Shown in pieces: positions 1-9,591 of a stretch of 64,000 bases of DNA. How positions within the stretch are numbered: position 1 is the stretch's first letter; each line of letters opens with the position of its first letter. Location: positions 992,001 to 1,056,000 of the forward strand of contig NZ_CANLDB010000001.1 of assembly GCF_947489365.1 (NCBI RefSeq), in the 5' to 3' direction. The notes beneath the pieces are model-generated. The model was not told the DNA's origin and did not search any database. It worked only from the letters and a program-made list of their open reading frames with translations. Both the position numbers and the translations under genes were made by a program. This DNA comes from an uncultured Nocardioides sp. (GTDB lineage Bacteria > Actinomycetota > Actinomycetes > Propionibacteriales > Nocardioidaceae).

Positions 1-78
1 CGCGTCGCCGGACCGGGTAGCGGGGTTCGGGAGTAGCCTCCCGGTCGATGTGAACGACCTCACTGCTCGGGAGGGCCG

Positions 79-1749
79 ATGGACGAGGCACTGCGTCTCG
101 ACGCGAACTGGATCGACTACCTGCTCGTCGCGCTGTACTTCGGCTTCGTGCTCGGGATCGGTCTCGCCGCCAGACGACAGGTGTCGACGAGCCTCGACTT
201 CTTCCTCTCGGGACGGAGCCTGCCCGCCTGGGTGACGGGTCTGGCCTTCGTCTCCGCGAACCTCGGCGCCGTCGAGATCGTCGGCATGAGCGCGAACGGC
301 GCGAACTACGGCATCGCGACCATGCACTACTTCTGGGTCGGCGCCGTCCCGGCGATGCTGTTCCTCGCGATCGTGATGATGCCGTTCTACTACGGCTCGA
401 AGGTCCGCAGCGTCCCCGAGTTCATGCGTCGCCGCTTCGGCACGGGGGCGCACCTCGTCAACGCGATCTCCTTCGCGGTCGCGCAGCTGCTGATCGCGGG
501 CATCAACCTGTTCCTGCTGGCCACGGTCGTCGAGGTGATGCTGGGCTGGTCGCTGATCGTCTCGCTCGTGGTCGCGGCGCTGGTCGTGCTGACCTACACC
601 GCCCTCGGCGGTCTGTCGGCGGCGATCTACAACGAGGTCCTGCAGTTCTTCGTCATCGTCGCGGCGCTGCTGCCGCTGACCCTCGTCGGCCTGCACAAGG
701 TCGGCGGGTGGGACGGGCTGACCGCCGCGGTGTCCGACAGCCCGGGCGGGGCCGAGCAGCTGTCGAGCTGGCCCGGCACCGCCCTGACCGGCTTCGACTC
801 GCCGGTGCTGTCGGTGATCGGCATCGTGCTGGGCCTCGGCTTCGTGCTGTCCTTCGGCTACTGGACCACCAACTTCGTCGAGGTCCAGCGCGCCATGGCC
901 GCCGACTCGATGGCCTCCGCGCAGTCGACGCCTGTCATCGGCGCCTTCCCGAAGATGTTCGTGCCGTTCATCGTCGTGATCCCCGGCATGATCGCCGGGG
1001 TCCTGGTCACCGAGATCGCGACGGAGAAGGCGGCGGGCGGGGAGCCGGCGTACAACGACTCGATCCTGTACCTGATCCGCGACCTGCTGCCCAACGGGAT
1101 GCTCGGCGTCGCGATCGCCGGTCTGCTGGCGTCGTTCATGGCCGGCATGGCCGCGAACATCTCGGCCTTCAACACCGTCTTCAGCTACGACCTGTGGCAG
1201 CAGTACGTGAAGAAGGACGAGCCCGACGAGTACTACACGAAGGTCGGCCGATGGGCGACCGTCGGCGCCACCGTCATCGCGATCGGCACGGCGGGCATCG
1301 CCTCGCAGTACTCGAACATCATGGACTACCTCCAGACCCTGTTCGGCTTCTTCAACGCCCCGCTGTTCGCGACGTTCATCCTCGGCATGTTCTGGAAGCG
1401 GATGACCGCCACGGCCGGCTGGGTCGGCCTGGTCGCCGGCACCGCGTCGGCCATCGGCGTCTACGTGCTCTCGGGCGACGTCCTCGGCGTGATCGGGCTC
1501 TCCGGCCAGGGTGCGGCGTTCGTCGCCGCCGGTGTCGCGTTCGCCGTCGACATCGTGGTCAGCGTCGCGGTCTCCCTGATGACCCGACCCCGTGAGTACG
1601 CCGAGCTCACGGGTCTGGTCTGGTCGGAGACCCCGCGGGAGACCTTCCGCGACGTCGACGCCGAGGCCCTCCCGTGGTTCCGTCAGCCCACGAAGCTGGC
1701 GGGCATCGCCCTGGTCATGGTCATCGGCCTCAACCTGCTGTTCCTCTGA
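79..1749 (+). CDS. Sodium:solute symporter (SSS family)
   Basis: A 556-residue integral membrane protein with the hydrophobic segments expected of the sodium:solute symporter family, which couples Na+ entry to uptake of a small solute. The N-terminal helix is followed by the family-typical stretch with S-L-D-F-F-L-S-G-R-S and the small-residue-rich A-N-L-G-A-V-E region near residues 70-80. The ATG has a good GGGAGG ribosome site 6-8 nt upstream. The next gene starts 11 nt after the stop and encodes a small membrane protein, an arrangement seen with other SSS carriers that have accessory subunits. The substrate cannot be read from the sequence. Confidence 0.85.
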   Translation: MDEALRLDANWIDYLLVALYFGFVLGIGLAARRQVSTSLDFFLSGRSLPAWVTGLAFVSANLGAVEIVGMSANGANYGIATMHYFWVGAVPAMLFLAIVMMPFYYGSKVRSVPEFMRRRFGTGAHLVNAISFAVAQLLIAGINLFLLATVVEVMLGWSLIVSLVVAALVVLTYTALGGLSAAIYNEVLQFFVIVAALLPLTLVGLHKVGGWDGLTAAVSDSPGGAEQLSSWPGTALTGFDSPVLSVIGIVLGLGFVLSFGYWTTNFVEVQRAMAADSMASAQSTPVIGAFPKMFVPFIVVIPGMIAGVLVTEIATEKAAGGEPAYNDSILYLIRDLLPNGMLGVAIAGLLASFMAGMAANISAFNTVFSYDLWQQYVKKDEPDEYYTKVGRWATVGATVIAIGTAGIASQYSNIMDYLQTLFGFFNAPLFATFILGMFWKRMTATAGWVGLVAGTASAIGVYVLSGDVLGVIGLSGQGAAFVAAGVAFAVDIVVSVAVSLMTRPREYAELTGLVWSETPRETFRDVDAEALPWFRQPTKLAGIALVMVIGLNLLFL

Positions 1750-1760
1750 GAGGGGACGAC

Positions 1761-2018
1761 ATGAGCGACAAGAAGACGGCTCGCGCGGCGCGGGCGTTCG
1801 ACGTCCGGACCTTCATCGCCGCCCTGATCGGCCTGTACGGCGTGATCCTGCTGCTGACCGGGATCTTCGGGACCTCGGACGCCGACCTGGCCAAGGCCGA
1901 CGGCCTGAACGTCAACCTCTGGACCGGCCTCGGCCTCCTCGCCTTCGCGATCGCCTTCCAGGCGTGGGCGATGCTGCGGCCCGTCCGGGTGCCGCCCAGG
2001 AAGGATCCGGAGCAGTAG
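1761..2018 (+). CDS. Small two-helix membrane protein, likely symporter partner
   Basis: An 85-residue protein with two predicted membrane helices (about residues 17-38 and 51-70) separated by an acidic loop, and a basic Pro-rich tail. It starts 11 nt after the symporter stop, behind GAGAGGGGAC, so the two are very likely one operon. I do not recognise a named family. By position it may be an accessory subunit that stabilises or modulates the symporter, by analogy with other SSS carriers paired with small membrane proteins; this is inference. Confidence 0.7.
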   Translation: MSDKKTARAARAFDVRTFIAALIGLYGVILLLTGIFGTSDADLAKADGLNVNLWTGLGLLAFAIAFQAWAMLRPVRVPPRKDPEQ

Positions 2019-2058
2019 CGACGTCGGCCGTGGCGGAGGACGGGACCAAGGCCTCCGA

Positions 2059-2931
2059 TCAGGCGCTCTGGCGGCAGTCCCGGTGCCTTTCTCCCGTTCT
2101 GCGCAACGAGTCCAGGCACTGCGTGACCCAGTCGGGCCGGAGAGTCACGTCGTCGTACCCGAAGCGGACGACCGTTCGTCCCGAGACGGTCAGCGCGGTG
2201 TAGCGCCAGAGGTCACGAGCGAACTGCTTCGGCCCGCCGTGGTAGAGCCAGCCCTCCGCCTCGACCACCAGACCCAGGCGCTCGTCCAGGAGGTCGGGGT
2301 GCAGGGTGACCCCCTCGACCTGCAGCTCGACCTGCGGGACCAGCCGCAAGCCCGGGACCCCCAGCCCCAGCGCCCGCAGCGCCGACTCGAGGGGAGAGGC
2401 AGCCAGGGGTGTCGCCTCGCGACCGACCACGGCGACCTGGGCGCTGCCCGGACCTCGGGCCAGGTTGGCCGACGAACAGAGCTCGTCCGGGTCGACGGTC
2501 CCGCTGCGCAGGGCCGAGTCGGCCACGGCGAGCGCCTCGGTCAGAGGTAGACGGCGGGCACAGTCCAGGACCGTCCTGAGCGGCGAGCTCACGCTGCGCC
2601 CCTCCGTCTCGCCGTAGCCGAGTCGCACCCCGCGGCGCCGGTGAGGAGCGACGTTGCGGTTCGGCGGCACCTGGACCCACGGGCGGTCCGCCCGCCGCAG
2701 CACTGGCCAGCCGAGCTCCTGGGCGGCTGAGAGCCCGAAGACCATGCCGTCGAGCCGCGTCGCGGCGACGATCGCCGCGTCGGCGGACGGGAGGCCGTAG
2801 CGACCGAGGGCGAGTCGGACGACGCTCCCGGACCGGACGGCCGCCGCGAGGTCGCGCTCGCTCACGATCCTGCGCAGCTGGTCGGTGCGCGCCGTGCCGC
2901 CGAGCCGCGCGACCACCTCCGCCACCTCCAT
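2059..2931 (-). CDS. DUF559-type protein with AbiEi-like N-terminal domain
   Basis: A 290-residue protein, common in actinobacteria. The N-terminal 60 residues look like the winged-helix segment often annotated as AbiEi antitoxin-like (E-V-V-A-R-L-G-G-T-A-R-T-D-Q-L). The C-terminal half has the DUF559/Vsr-like nuclease fold signature: E-S-A-L-R near residue 193, H-P-D-L-L near 220, then V-V-E-A-E-G-W. I chose the ATG at 2931 because longer frames run into the leuS leader region. No partner toxin gene is adjacent, so there is no reason to call this a toxin-antitoxin pair. The cellular role is unknown. It is divergent from leuS. Confidence 0.7.
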   Translation of the reverse strand: MEVAEVVARLGGTARTDQLRRIVSERDLAAAVRSGSVVRLALGRYGLPSADAAIVAATRLDGMVFGLSAAQELGWPVLRRADRPWVQVPPNRNVAPHRRRGVRLGYGETEGRSVSSPLRTVLDCARRLPLTEALAVADSALRSGTVDPDELCSSANLARGPGSAQVAVVGREATPLAASPLESALRALGLGVPGLRLVPQVELQVEGVTLHPDLLDERLGLVVEAEGWLYHGGPKQFARDLWRYTALTVSGRTVVRFGYDDVTLRPDWVTQCLDSLRRTGERHRDCRQSA

Positions 2932-2997
2932 GCGACGAGCCTGGCCGGAGGCGGCCGGGCTCGCATCCCTCTCTCCACAGCCTCCGGCGGGGTCGGC

Positions 2998-3084
2998 TAC
3001 CCTGGACGCGTGAACGGCCGCCTGCTCCTTCCCTAGCCGCGTCGAGAACCGACGCGGCCGCCCCTCTGCGCGAGGGGCTTTTTT
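2998..3084 (+). promoter_or_regulatory. Leucine attenuator of leuS (-10 box, leader peptide, terminator)
   Basis: A TACCCT -10 box (2998-3003) lies 6 nt before a GTG at 3010, so the leader peptide is probably translated from a leaderless transcript. The leader is followed by a perfect 8-bp hairpin (3037-3044 with 3050-3057) and then a classic intrinsic terminator: 7-bp stem (3060-3066 with 3072-3078) and six T (3079-3084). GGCCGC at 3016-3021, next to the Leu codons, can instead pair with GCGGCC at 3054-3059, giving the alternative structure needed for attenuation. The expected outcome is that starvation for charged Leu-tRNA stalls the ribosome and allows transcription into leuS. Confidence 0.8.
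3010..3036 (+). CDS. leuS leader peptide MNGRLLLP
   Basis: An 8-codon ORF starting with GTG and ending with TAG, containing three adjacent Leu codons (CTG CTC CTT at 3022-3030). It sits 6 nt downstream of a TACCCT -10 box and directly before a hairpin and an intrinsic terminator. Its only likely role is to sense Leu-tRNA charging for attenuation of leuS. The same R-L-L-L pattern occurs in the leuA leader at 59776. Confidence 0.75.
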   Translation: MNGRLLLP

Positions 3085-3139
3085 GTGCCTGGAGCCAGGC
3101 CGGGACCGGAGCACGGCAACGACCCACGAGGAGACCGTC

Positions 3140-5620
3140 ATGAGCAGCGAGCAGCACCCCGCAGGCGCCCCCGAGGCCGCGACGTACGACGTCGCCGCCG
3201 TCGAGGCCGCGTGGCAGGAGCGGTGGGCCGCGCTCGACCTCTTCACGGCCGACGACGCCAGCGAGAAGCCGACGAAGTACGCGCTGACGATGTTCCCGTA
3301 CCCCTCGGGCGACCTGCACATCGGTCACGCCGAGGTGTTCGCGCTGCACGACGTCATCGCCCGCTACTGGCGCTTCCGCGGTTTCGAGGTCCTCAACCCG
3401 ATGGGGTGGGACTCCTTCGGGCTGCCCGCCGAGAACGCCGCGATCCGCCGCGACGAGCACCCCGCGACGTACACCTACGCCAACATCGAGACCCAGCTCG
3501 CGGCGATGCAGCGCTACGGCCTGAGCTTCGACTGGACCCGTCGGCTGCACACCTCCGACCCGGAGTACTACCGCTGGACCCAGTGGCTGTTCCTGAAGTT
3601 CCGTGAGCAGGGGCTGGCCTACCGGAAGAACAGCCCGGTCAACTGGTGCCCGCAGGACCAGACCGTGCTGGCCAACGAGCAGGTGCTGGCCGACGGCACC
3701 TGCGAGCGGTGCGGCGCCGAGGTCACCAAGCGCGAGCTGACCCAGTGGTACTTCCGCACCACCGAGTACGCCCAGGAGCTGTACGACTGCCTGGACGACC
3801 TGCAGTCGACCTGGATCGGCAAGGTCGTCAACGCCCAGCGCAACTGGATCGGCCGTTCCGAGGGCGCCCACGTGCGCTTCGACGTCGAGGGCCACGAGCC
3901 GCTGACCGTCTTCACCACCCGCCCCGACACCCTGTGGGGCGCCACGTTCATGGTGGTCGCGGCCGACGCGAAGCTGGCCGCCGAGCTGGTCACGGACGAG
4001 CAGCGTCCTGCGCTGGCGGCGTACGTCGACGAGGTGCGCAAGGCCTCCGACATCGACCGCCTGGCCACCGACCGCCCGAAGTCGGGCGTCTTCCTGGGCG
4101 TGCACGCGACCAACCCGGTGACCGGCGAGCAGGTCCCGGTGTGGGCGTCCGACTACGTGCTGGCCGACTACGGCACCGGCGCCATCATGGCCGTCCCGGC
4201 CCACGACCAGCGCGACCTCGACTTCGCGAAGGCCTTCGACCTGCCGGTACGCCGGGTGGTCGACACCGGCGAGCCCGACCCGGCCATCTCCGGGGTCGCG
4301 ACCACCGGCGACGGCGCGTACGTCGACTCGGGGCCCCTGGAGGGCGTCGCCGACAAGGCCGAGGGCGTCCGCCGCGCGATCGAGCTGCTGGAGGCCGACG
4401 GGCGGGGGACCGGCACGGTCAACTTCCGCCTGCGGGACTGGCTGCTGAGCCGCCAGCGCTACTGGGGCGCGCCGATCCCGATCGTGCACTGCCCCACCGA
4501 CGGCGAGGTCGCCGTCCCCGAGGACCAGCTGCCGGTCGAGCTGCCCGAGCTGCGCGGCGCCGACCTGAAGCCCAAGGGCACCTCGCCGCTCGGCGCGGCC
4601 CGGGAGTGGGTCGAGACCACCTGCCCCACCTGCGGCGGGCCGGCGGAGCGCGACACCGACACGATGGACACGTTCGTCGACTCGTCCTGGTACTTCTTCC
4701 GCTACCTGTCACCCCACGACTCGACCCAGGCGTTCGACCCCGCGCTGGCGAAGCGGTGGGGCCCGATCGACCTGTACATCGGCGGCGACGAGCACGCCGT
4801 CCTGCACCTGCTGTACGCCCGCTTCTTCACCAAGGTCCTGCGCGACCTGGGCGTCATCGACTGGGACGAGCCGTTCTCGGCGTACCTGTCGCAGGGCAAG
4901 GTCATCAACGACGGCCGCAAGATGAGCAAGTCGCTCGGCAACGGGGTGGACCTGGGCGCCCAGCTCAAGGAGTTCGGCGTCGACGCCGTCCGCCTGACGC
5001 TGGTCTTCGCCAGCCCGCCGGAGGACAACATCGACTGGGCGCGGGTCTCGCCGGCCGGGTCGCTGAAGTTCCTGCAGCGGGCGTGGCGCCTGGCGCACGA
5101 GGTCACCTCCGAGCCGGGTGCGGACCCGACGACCGGCGACGCCGCGCTGCGGGCCGCGACGCACCGCACGGTGCACGAGGTCGAGCAGCTGGTCGAGTCC
5201 TACCGGTTCAACGTCGTCGTCGCCCGCGTCATGGAGCTCGTCAACGTCACCCGCAAGGCCATCGACTCCGGCTGCGGGCCGGCCGACCCGGCGGTCCGGG
5301 AGGCCACGGAGGCGGTGGCCGTCATGCTCTCGCTGGTGACCCCGTACGTCGCCGAGGAGATGTGGGCCGAGCTGGGCCACTCCCCGTCGGTGAGCCAGGC
5401 CGCCTGGCCAGTCGTCGACGAGGCCCTGCTGGTGCAGGAGTCGGTGACGGCCGTCGTCCAGGTGAAGGGCAAGGTCCGGGCCCGCCTCGAGGTGTCGCCC
5501 GACATCTCCGAGGCCGACCTCGAGGCCGCGGCCCTGGCCGAGATCGCCGACCTGCTGGCCGACCAGACGGTCCGCAAGGTCATCGTGCGGGCACCCAAGC
5601 TCGTCAACGTCGTCGTCTGA
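3140..5620 (+). CDS. leuS: Leucyl-tRNA synthetase
   Basis: An 826-residue class I aminoacyl-tRNA synthetase that charges tRNA-Leu. It shows the HIGH motif at residues 60-63 ([11 protein letters not shown]), the large CP1 editing insertion, and K-M-S-K-S at 594-598, followed by the anticodon-binding C-terminal domain. I placed the start at the ATG at 3140, behind CGAGGAGACC, rather than at upstream in-frame codons that lie inside the attenuator terminator. Length is normal for bacterial LeuRS. Expression appears controlled by leucine attenuation. Confidence 0.97.
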   Translation: MSSEQHPAGAPEAATYDVAAVEAAWQERWAALDLFTADDASEKPTKYALTMFPYPSGDLHIGHAEVFALHDVIARYWRFRGFEVLNPMGWDSFGLPAENAAIRRDEHPATYTYANIETQLAAMQRYGLSFDWTRRLHTSDPEYYRWTQWLFLKFREQGLAYRKNSPVNWCPQDQTVLANEQVLADGTCERCGAEVTKRELTQWYFRTTEYAQELYDCLDDLQSTWIGKVVNAQRNWIGRSEGAHVRFDVEGHEPLTVFTTRPDTLWGATFMVVAADAKLAAELVTDEQRPALAAYVDEVRKASDIDRLATDRPKSGVFLGVHATNPVTGEQVPVWASDYVLADYGTGAIMAVPAHDQRDLDFAKAFDLPVRRVVDTGEPDPAISGVATTGDGAYVDSGPLEGVADKAEGVRRAIELLEADGRGTGTVNFRLRDWLLSRQRYWGAPIPIVHCPTDGEVAVPEDQLPVELPELRGADLKPKGTSPLGAAREWVETTCPTCGGPAERDTDTMDTFVDSSWYFFRYLSPHDSTQAFDPALAKRWGPIDLYIGGDEHAVLHLLYARFFTKVLRDLGVIDWDEPFSAYLSQGKVINDGRKMSKSLGNGVDLGAQLKEFGVDAVRLTLVFASPPEDNIDWARVSPAGSLKFLQRAWRLAHEVTSEPGADPTTGDAALRAATHRTVHEVEQLVESYRFNVVVARVMELVNVTRKAIDSGCGPADPAVREATEAVAVMLSLVTPYVAEEMWAELGHSPSVSQAAWPVVDEALLVQESVTAVVQVKGKVRARLEVSPDISEADLEAAALAEIADLLADQTVRKVIVRAPKLVNVVV

Positions 5621-5724
5621 CGGACGGCGCCCCGGGCGGACCGGACGGACTGGGCGGACGGGGCGGGCACGGGGGTTCACCCTTCCGTTGCCCGCCCGTC
5701 GCCCGGCCGTGGTGGGCTCCGCGC

Positions 5725-7398
5725 ATGCAGACATCTCGGAGGACCATCCTGTCCGCGGGCGCCGTCACCGGCGGCGCCCTGCTCGTCGGCGGCGCCACCT
5801 CACCTGCCGCCGCAGCCCTCGACCACCGCCCCAGCGCGGCCGCCGCCCGCCTGCGCACCGACCCGTTCACCGTCGGGGTCGCGTCGGGCGACCCCGCTCC
5901 CGACGGGTTCGTGATCTGGACCCGCCTCGCGCCCGACCCGACCGCGGCCGACGGCCTGGGCGGCATGCCGTCGTCGCGGTACCGCGTGCGCTTCCAGGTC
6001 GCGACCGGCCGTCGCTTCCGTGGCCGCGAGATCGTCAAGCGCGGCGAGGTCACCGCGGGCCCGGAGACCGCCCACGCGATCCACGTCGAGCTGCGCGGCC
6101 TCGAGCCGGGCCGACCGTACTTCTACCGGTTCTCCGTCGCCGGCTGGACCTCCCCGGTCGGCCGCACCCGGACGGCGCCCGAGCCCACGTCGTTGACGCC
6201 GCTGGCGATGGCCTTCACGTCCTGCTCGAACTACCCGGCCGGCTACTTCACGGCCTACCGGCACCTCGCCGAGGAGAACCCCGACCTGGTGCTCCACCTG
6301 GGCGACTACCAGTACGAGGGCCCCGAGGCCGCCAACGCCCTCGGGCGACCCCACCTCGGCCCCGAGACGACGACGCTCGCGGGCTACCGCCAGCGCCACG
6401 CGCAGTACAAGACGGATCCCGACCTGCAGGCCGCCCACGCCGTCGCCCCGTGGCTGGTGGTGTGGGACGACCACGAGCTCGACAACAACTGGGCCGGCGA
6501 CGTCCCCGAGAAGCCCGCCGAGCAGGGCCAGTTCGCCGCCCGCAGGGCCGCCGCGTTCCGGGCCTACTACGAGAACATGCCGCTGCGCCGGACCTCGGTC
6601 CCGCGGGGCACCGACCTGCAGCTGTTCCGCCGCGTGCAGTGGGGCGCCCTGGCGACCTTCCACATGCTCGACACCCGCCAGTACCGCGACGACCAGGCGT
6701 GCGGCGACGGGTACAAGGACTGCCCCGAGGCCACCGACCCCTCCCGCACCCTCACCGGGGCGGAGCAGGAGCGGTGGCTGCTCGACGGCTTCGCCGCCTC
6801 GACCGCCCGGTGGGACCTGCTCGGCCAGCAGGTGTTCTTCGGCCGCCGCGACAACGACCCCGGCGCCGCCCGGACCGTGTCGATGGACGCCTGGGACGGG
6901 TACGCCGCCTCGCGCGACCGGGTCGTCAACGGCTGGGTGGACGCCGGCGTCCGCAACCCCGTCGTCCTCACCGGCGACGTGCACGCCCACTGGGCCTCCG
7001 AGGTGCTCGCCGACTTCGACGACGCCGACTCCGAGGTGCTCGGCTCCGAGCTCATCAGCTCCTCGATCACCTCCGGCGGCGACGGCTACGACCAGCCCGA
7101 CGGCCAGCACCCGTGGGCCGACTGGAACCCGAACCTGGAGTTCTGGACCAACCTGCGCGGCTACGTCTCCACCACCATCACCGCGGACTCGATGACCGCC
7201 GACTTCCGCTGCGTGCCCCGCGTGACCACGCCGGACTCCGACGTCTTCACCCGCCGCCGCTACGTGATCGAGGACGGCGTCCGGGGCCTGCAGCTGGCCC
7301 TCGACAACCCGCAGCCGGCGGGCTCGTTCTCGGCGCGGTCGCTCCCGAGCGACGCGCAGATCATCCGCGACACGATCCGGGAGGAGACCGGCTACTGA
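5725..7398 (+). CDS. PhoD-family alkaline phosphatase, Tat-exported
   Basis: A 557-residue phosphatase/phosphodiesterase of the PhoD family. The N-terminus has a twin-arginine signal (S-R-R-T-I-L, residues 4-9, then a hydrophobic Ala/Gly stretch), so it should be exported folded. After an N-terminal Fn3-like domain come the metal-binding motifs: H-L-G-D-Y near residue 192, W-D-D-H-E near 250, and V-L-T-G-D-V-H-A-H-W near 415. The ATG at 5725 is chosen because the signal peptide begins exactly there; the open frame upstream is a shadow of leuS. It probably releases phosphate from organic phosphate outside the cell. A second, more divergent PhoD-type gene lies at 26763-28349. Confidence 0.9.
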   Translation: MQTSRRTILSAGAVTGGALLVGGATSPAAAALDHRPSAAAARLRTDPFTVGVASGDPAPDGFVIWTRLAPDPTAADGLGGMPSSRYRVRFQVATGRRFRGREIVKRGEVTAGPETAHAIHVELRGLEPGRPYFYRFSVAGWTSPVGRTRTAPEPTSLTPLAMAFTSCSNYPAGYFTAYRHLAEENPDLVLHLGDYQYEGPEAANALGRPHLGPETTTLAGYRQRHAQYKTDPDLQAAHAVAPWLVVWDDHELDNNWAGDVPEKPAEQGQFAARRAAAFRAYYENMPLRRTSVPRGTDLQLFRRVQWGALATFHMLDTRQYRDDQACGDGYKDCPEATDPSRTLTGAEQERWLLDGFAASTARWDLLGQQVFFGRRDNDPGAARTVSMDAWDGYAASRDRVVNGWVDAGVRNPVVLTGDVHAHWASEVLADFDDADSEVLGSELISSSITSGGDGYDQPDGQHPWADWNPNLEFWTNLRGYVSTTITADSMTADFRCVPRVTTPDSDVFTRRRYVIEDGVRGLQLALDNPQPAGSFSARSLPSDAQIIRDTIREETGY

Positions 7399-7463
7399 GC
7401 TCCGCCCGCGACCTCCGCGGTGGCACCGCGGCCGGCCGGTGAGCGTGCCCTAGGGTGCGCGAC

Positions 7464-8393
7464 ATGCCTCCGCAGCCCGGCGCTCACGGTGGTCGCGTGG
7501 TGGTCGTGACCGACTCCACGGCCAGCCTCCCCAGCGCCCTCGTGCGTGACCGGGGGCTGGTCGTCGTCCCGCTGCAGGTCGTCATCGGCGACGAGATCCT
7601 CGACGAGGCGCTGAGCGAGGAGGAGGGCGCCGAGGGCGGTGCGACCCCGGCGCGGGTGGCCGAGGCGCTGCGCGGCCACCAGGCCGTCAGCACCTCCCGG
7701 CCGAACCCGGCCGCGATGGGTCGGGTGTACGCCGACCTGGCCGCCGACGGTGCCACCGAGATCGTCGCGGTGCACCTGTCGGGCGAGGTCAGCGGCACCG
7801 TCGAGTCGGCGCGGGTCGCCGCCCGGGAGGCGTCGGTGCCGGTGCACGTCGTCGACACCCGGCAGGTCGGCGTGGCCACCGGGTACGCCGCCCTCAGCGC
7901 CGCGCAGACCCTCGACGCCGGCGGCTCCGCGGAGGAGGCCGCCGACGCCGCCCGTCGCCGCGCCGCCTCGGCGACGTCGTACTTCTACGTGGACACCCTC
8001 GAGTTCCTGCGTCGCGGTGGTCGGATCGGCGCGGGTGCCGCCCTCCTGGGCAGCGCCCTGGCGGTCAAGCCGCTGCTGTCGATCACGGACGGCGTCGTCG
8101 GGCCCCTCGAGCGGGTGCGGACGACCACGAAGGCGCTCGCCCGGCTGGAGGAGCTCGCCGTCCGCGACGTGCTGTCGGCCGGCGGGGAGGGCGGCGTCGC
8201 CGTGGAGGTGGGGGTCGCCCACCTCGCCAACCCCGAGCGCGCCGAGCGGCTGGCGGCCCACCTCCTCGAGCGTCTGACCGGCGAGGCGGACGTCGAGCTG
8301 GTGGGTGGTGAGGTGCGCTGCGTCGAGCTCGGCGCCGTCCTCGGCGCCCACGTCGGTCCGGGCATGGTCGCCGTCTGCGTGTCGCCGGTCTGA
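7464..8393 (+). CDS. DegV-family fatty-acid-binding protein
   Basis: A 309-residue DegV family protein with the typical N-terminal V-V-V-T-D-S-T-A-S-L motif, the central S-T-S-R-P-N-P-A segment (the family's conserved TSqPs region), and the later L-E-F-L-R-R-G-G-R-I-G motif. Known DegV proteins bind a fatty acid and can serve as the binding subunit of fatty acid kinase. A TAGGGT -10 box lies 7 nt before the ATG at 7464, suggesting a leaderless transcript. A GTG at 7455 is possible but lies inside that region. It precedes comEA, the usual actinobacterial order. Confidence 0.9.
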   Translation: MPPQPGAHGGRVVVVTDSTASLPSALVRDRGLVVVPLQVVIGDEILDEALSEEEGAEGGATPARVAEALRGHQAVSTSRPNPAAMGRVYADLAADGATEIVAVHLSGEVSGTVESARVAAREASVPVHVVDTRQVGVATGYAALSAAQTLDAGGSAEEAADAARRRAASATSYFYVDTLEFLRRGGRIGAGAALLGSALAVKPLLSITDGVVGPLERVRTTTKALARLEELAVRDVLSAGGEGGVAVEVGVAHLANPERAERLAAHLLERLTGEADVELVGGEVRCVELGAVLGAHVGPGMVAVCVSPV

Positions 8394-8489
8394 CCCGATC
8401 TCGTCCACAGGCTCCGGCGCGAGGGACTCCTCCACAGGTCGTGCCGTCGACCCGATCGGTGAAGCCGTTCGCCTCCTAGCGTCGCGGTC

Positions 8490-9590
8490 ATGCGATCTCG
8501 ACGGCCCTCGCCCGCCCAGCAGGAGGCGGTCGCCCGACGCCTGGCGCTGCTGGACGCCGAGCTCTCCGCGGTCCGCACCGGCGAGCACCGCGCCGGTCCG
8601 GACGACGGGGACCCGTCGGAGGTGACCGGCTGGGACGTCGCGCCCGCCGGCGCGACGGACCCCCCGCCGGCGGCCCGCTGGGCGCCACCGGACACCCACA
8701 CGCGGCCACGCCAGGTCCGCCCCGACCCGGACGACGGCGGGTCGGTCATCGGCTCCGTGCCGCGGATCGGCCGTCACGCCCACCGGCGGCCGGCCGGGCC
8801 GGTGGCCACCTCGGGGGCCGGGGACCCCGGGCCGGCCCCCGGGTGGACGTCCGGGTGGGCCGCGCTGGTGCCGGAGACGTTGCGCGGTCGGGCGGGGCTC
8901 GGTCCGGCGCACCTGGCCGTCGTCGCGGTGCTCGTCAGCGTCGGGCTGGGCGCGACCTGCTGGTGGGTCCTCCGGTCGGGGCCGGAGCCGTTGCCGGCGA
9001 CCGCTCCCGTCAGCGCCCTGGTCACCCCCACGGGAGCCGTGACGCCGGAGAGCACGACGTCCTCGGGGGCGGCCCCGGTGGCGGGCGGGACCACCGGTGG
9101 TCCTGCGGCCCCGGGTCCGTCGGTCGCGTCGGGCGCCGAGGTGGTGGTCGACGTGGCGGGGCGGGTACGACGCCCCGGCATCGTTGTCCTCCCGGGCGGC
9201 TCCCGCGTCGCGGACGCTCTCGAGGCCGCCGGGGGCGCCCGCCCGGGCACCGACCTGACCCCGCTCAACCTGGCCCGGGTGCTCCTCGACGGCGAGCAGG
9301 TGCTCGTCGGGGTCGACGCCCCCGCCGGCACCGGAGGCCTGCCGGTGCCGTCCGACCCGGGCGCCACCGGGGCCGCCCCGACGCCGGGCGCGCCGACGGC
9401 GCTGGTCAACGTGAACACCGCCGACCTGGCGACCCTCGACACCCTGCCCGGGGTCGGGCCGGTGACCGCCCAGGCGATCGTCGACTGGCGGACCGAGAAC
9501 GGCGGGTTCAGCGCCGTCGCCGACCTGCTCGACGTCAGCGGCATCGGTGAGGTCACCCTCGCCGAGCTGACGCCGCTGGTGACGGTGTGA
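8490..9590 (+). CDS. comEA: ComEA-type DNA-binding competence protein
   Basis: A 366-residue membrane-anchored DNA-binding protein of the DNA-uptake machinery. Residues 1-140 form a long, charged and Pro-rich cytoplasmic segment. One membrane helix (about 141-160) is followed by a Thr/Pro/Gly-rich linker, an SLBB domain (about 213-270) and a helix-hairpin-helix DNA-binding domain (about 302-366; V-N-V-N-T-A-D-L-A-T-L-D-T-L-P-G-V-G). A TAGCGT box sits 7 nt before the ATG. The stop at 9590 is followed after one base by the GTG of comEC, so the pair is co-transcribed and probably translationally coupled. Confidence 0.92.
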   Translation: MRSRRPSPAQQEAVARRLALLDAELSAVRTGEHRAGPDDGDPSEVTGWDVAPAGATDPPPAARWAPPDTHTRPRQVRPDPDDGGSVIGSVPRIGRHAHRRPAGPVATSGAGDPGPAPGWTSGWAALVPETLRGRAGLGPAHLAVVAVLVSVGLGATCWWVLRSGPEPLPATAPVSALVTPTGAVTPESTTSSGAAPVAGGTTGGPAAPGPSVASGAEVVVDVAGRVRRPGIVVLPGGSRVADALEAAGGARPGTDLTPLNLARVLLDGEQVLVGVDAPAGTGGLPVPSDPGATGAAPTPGAPTALVNVNTADLATLDTLPGVGPVTAQAIVDWRTENGGFSAVADLLDVSGIGEVTLAELTPLVTV

Positions 9591-9591
9591 C

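Noticed and set aside
2059..2931. Toxin-antitoxin pair based on the AbiEi-like domain
   Set aside because: No AbiEii-like partner is adjacent, and this domain combination with DUF559 is common as a stand-alone protein.
2213..4489. Long minus-strand open frame across leuS
   Set aside because: A shadow of the GC-rich leuS and DUF559 genes, with low-complexity Arg/Gly/Pro translation and no start signal. Similar frames opposite lepA, era and dnaJ were rejected for the same reason.
3646..5724. Upstream extension of the first PhoD gene through leuS
   Set aside because: The twin-arginine signal begins at the ATG at 5725; the preceding frame is a leuS shadow.
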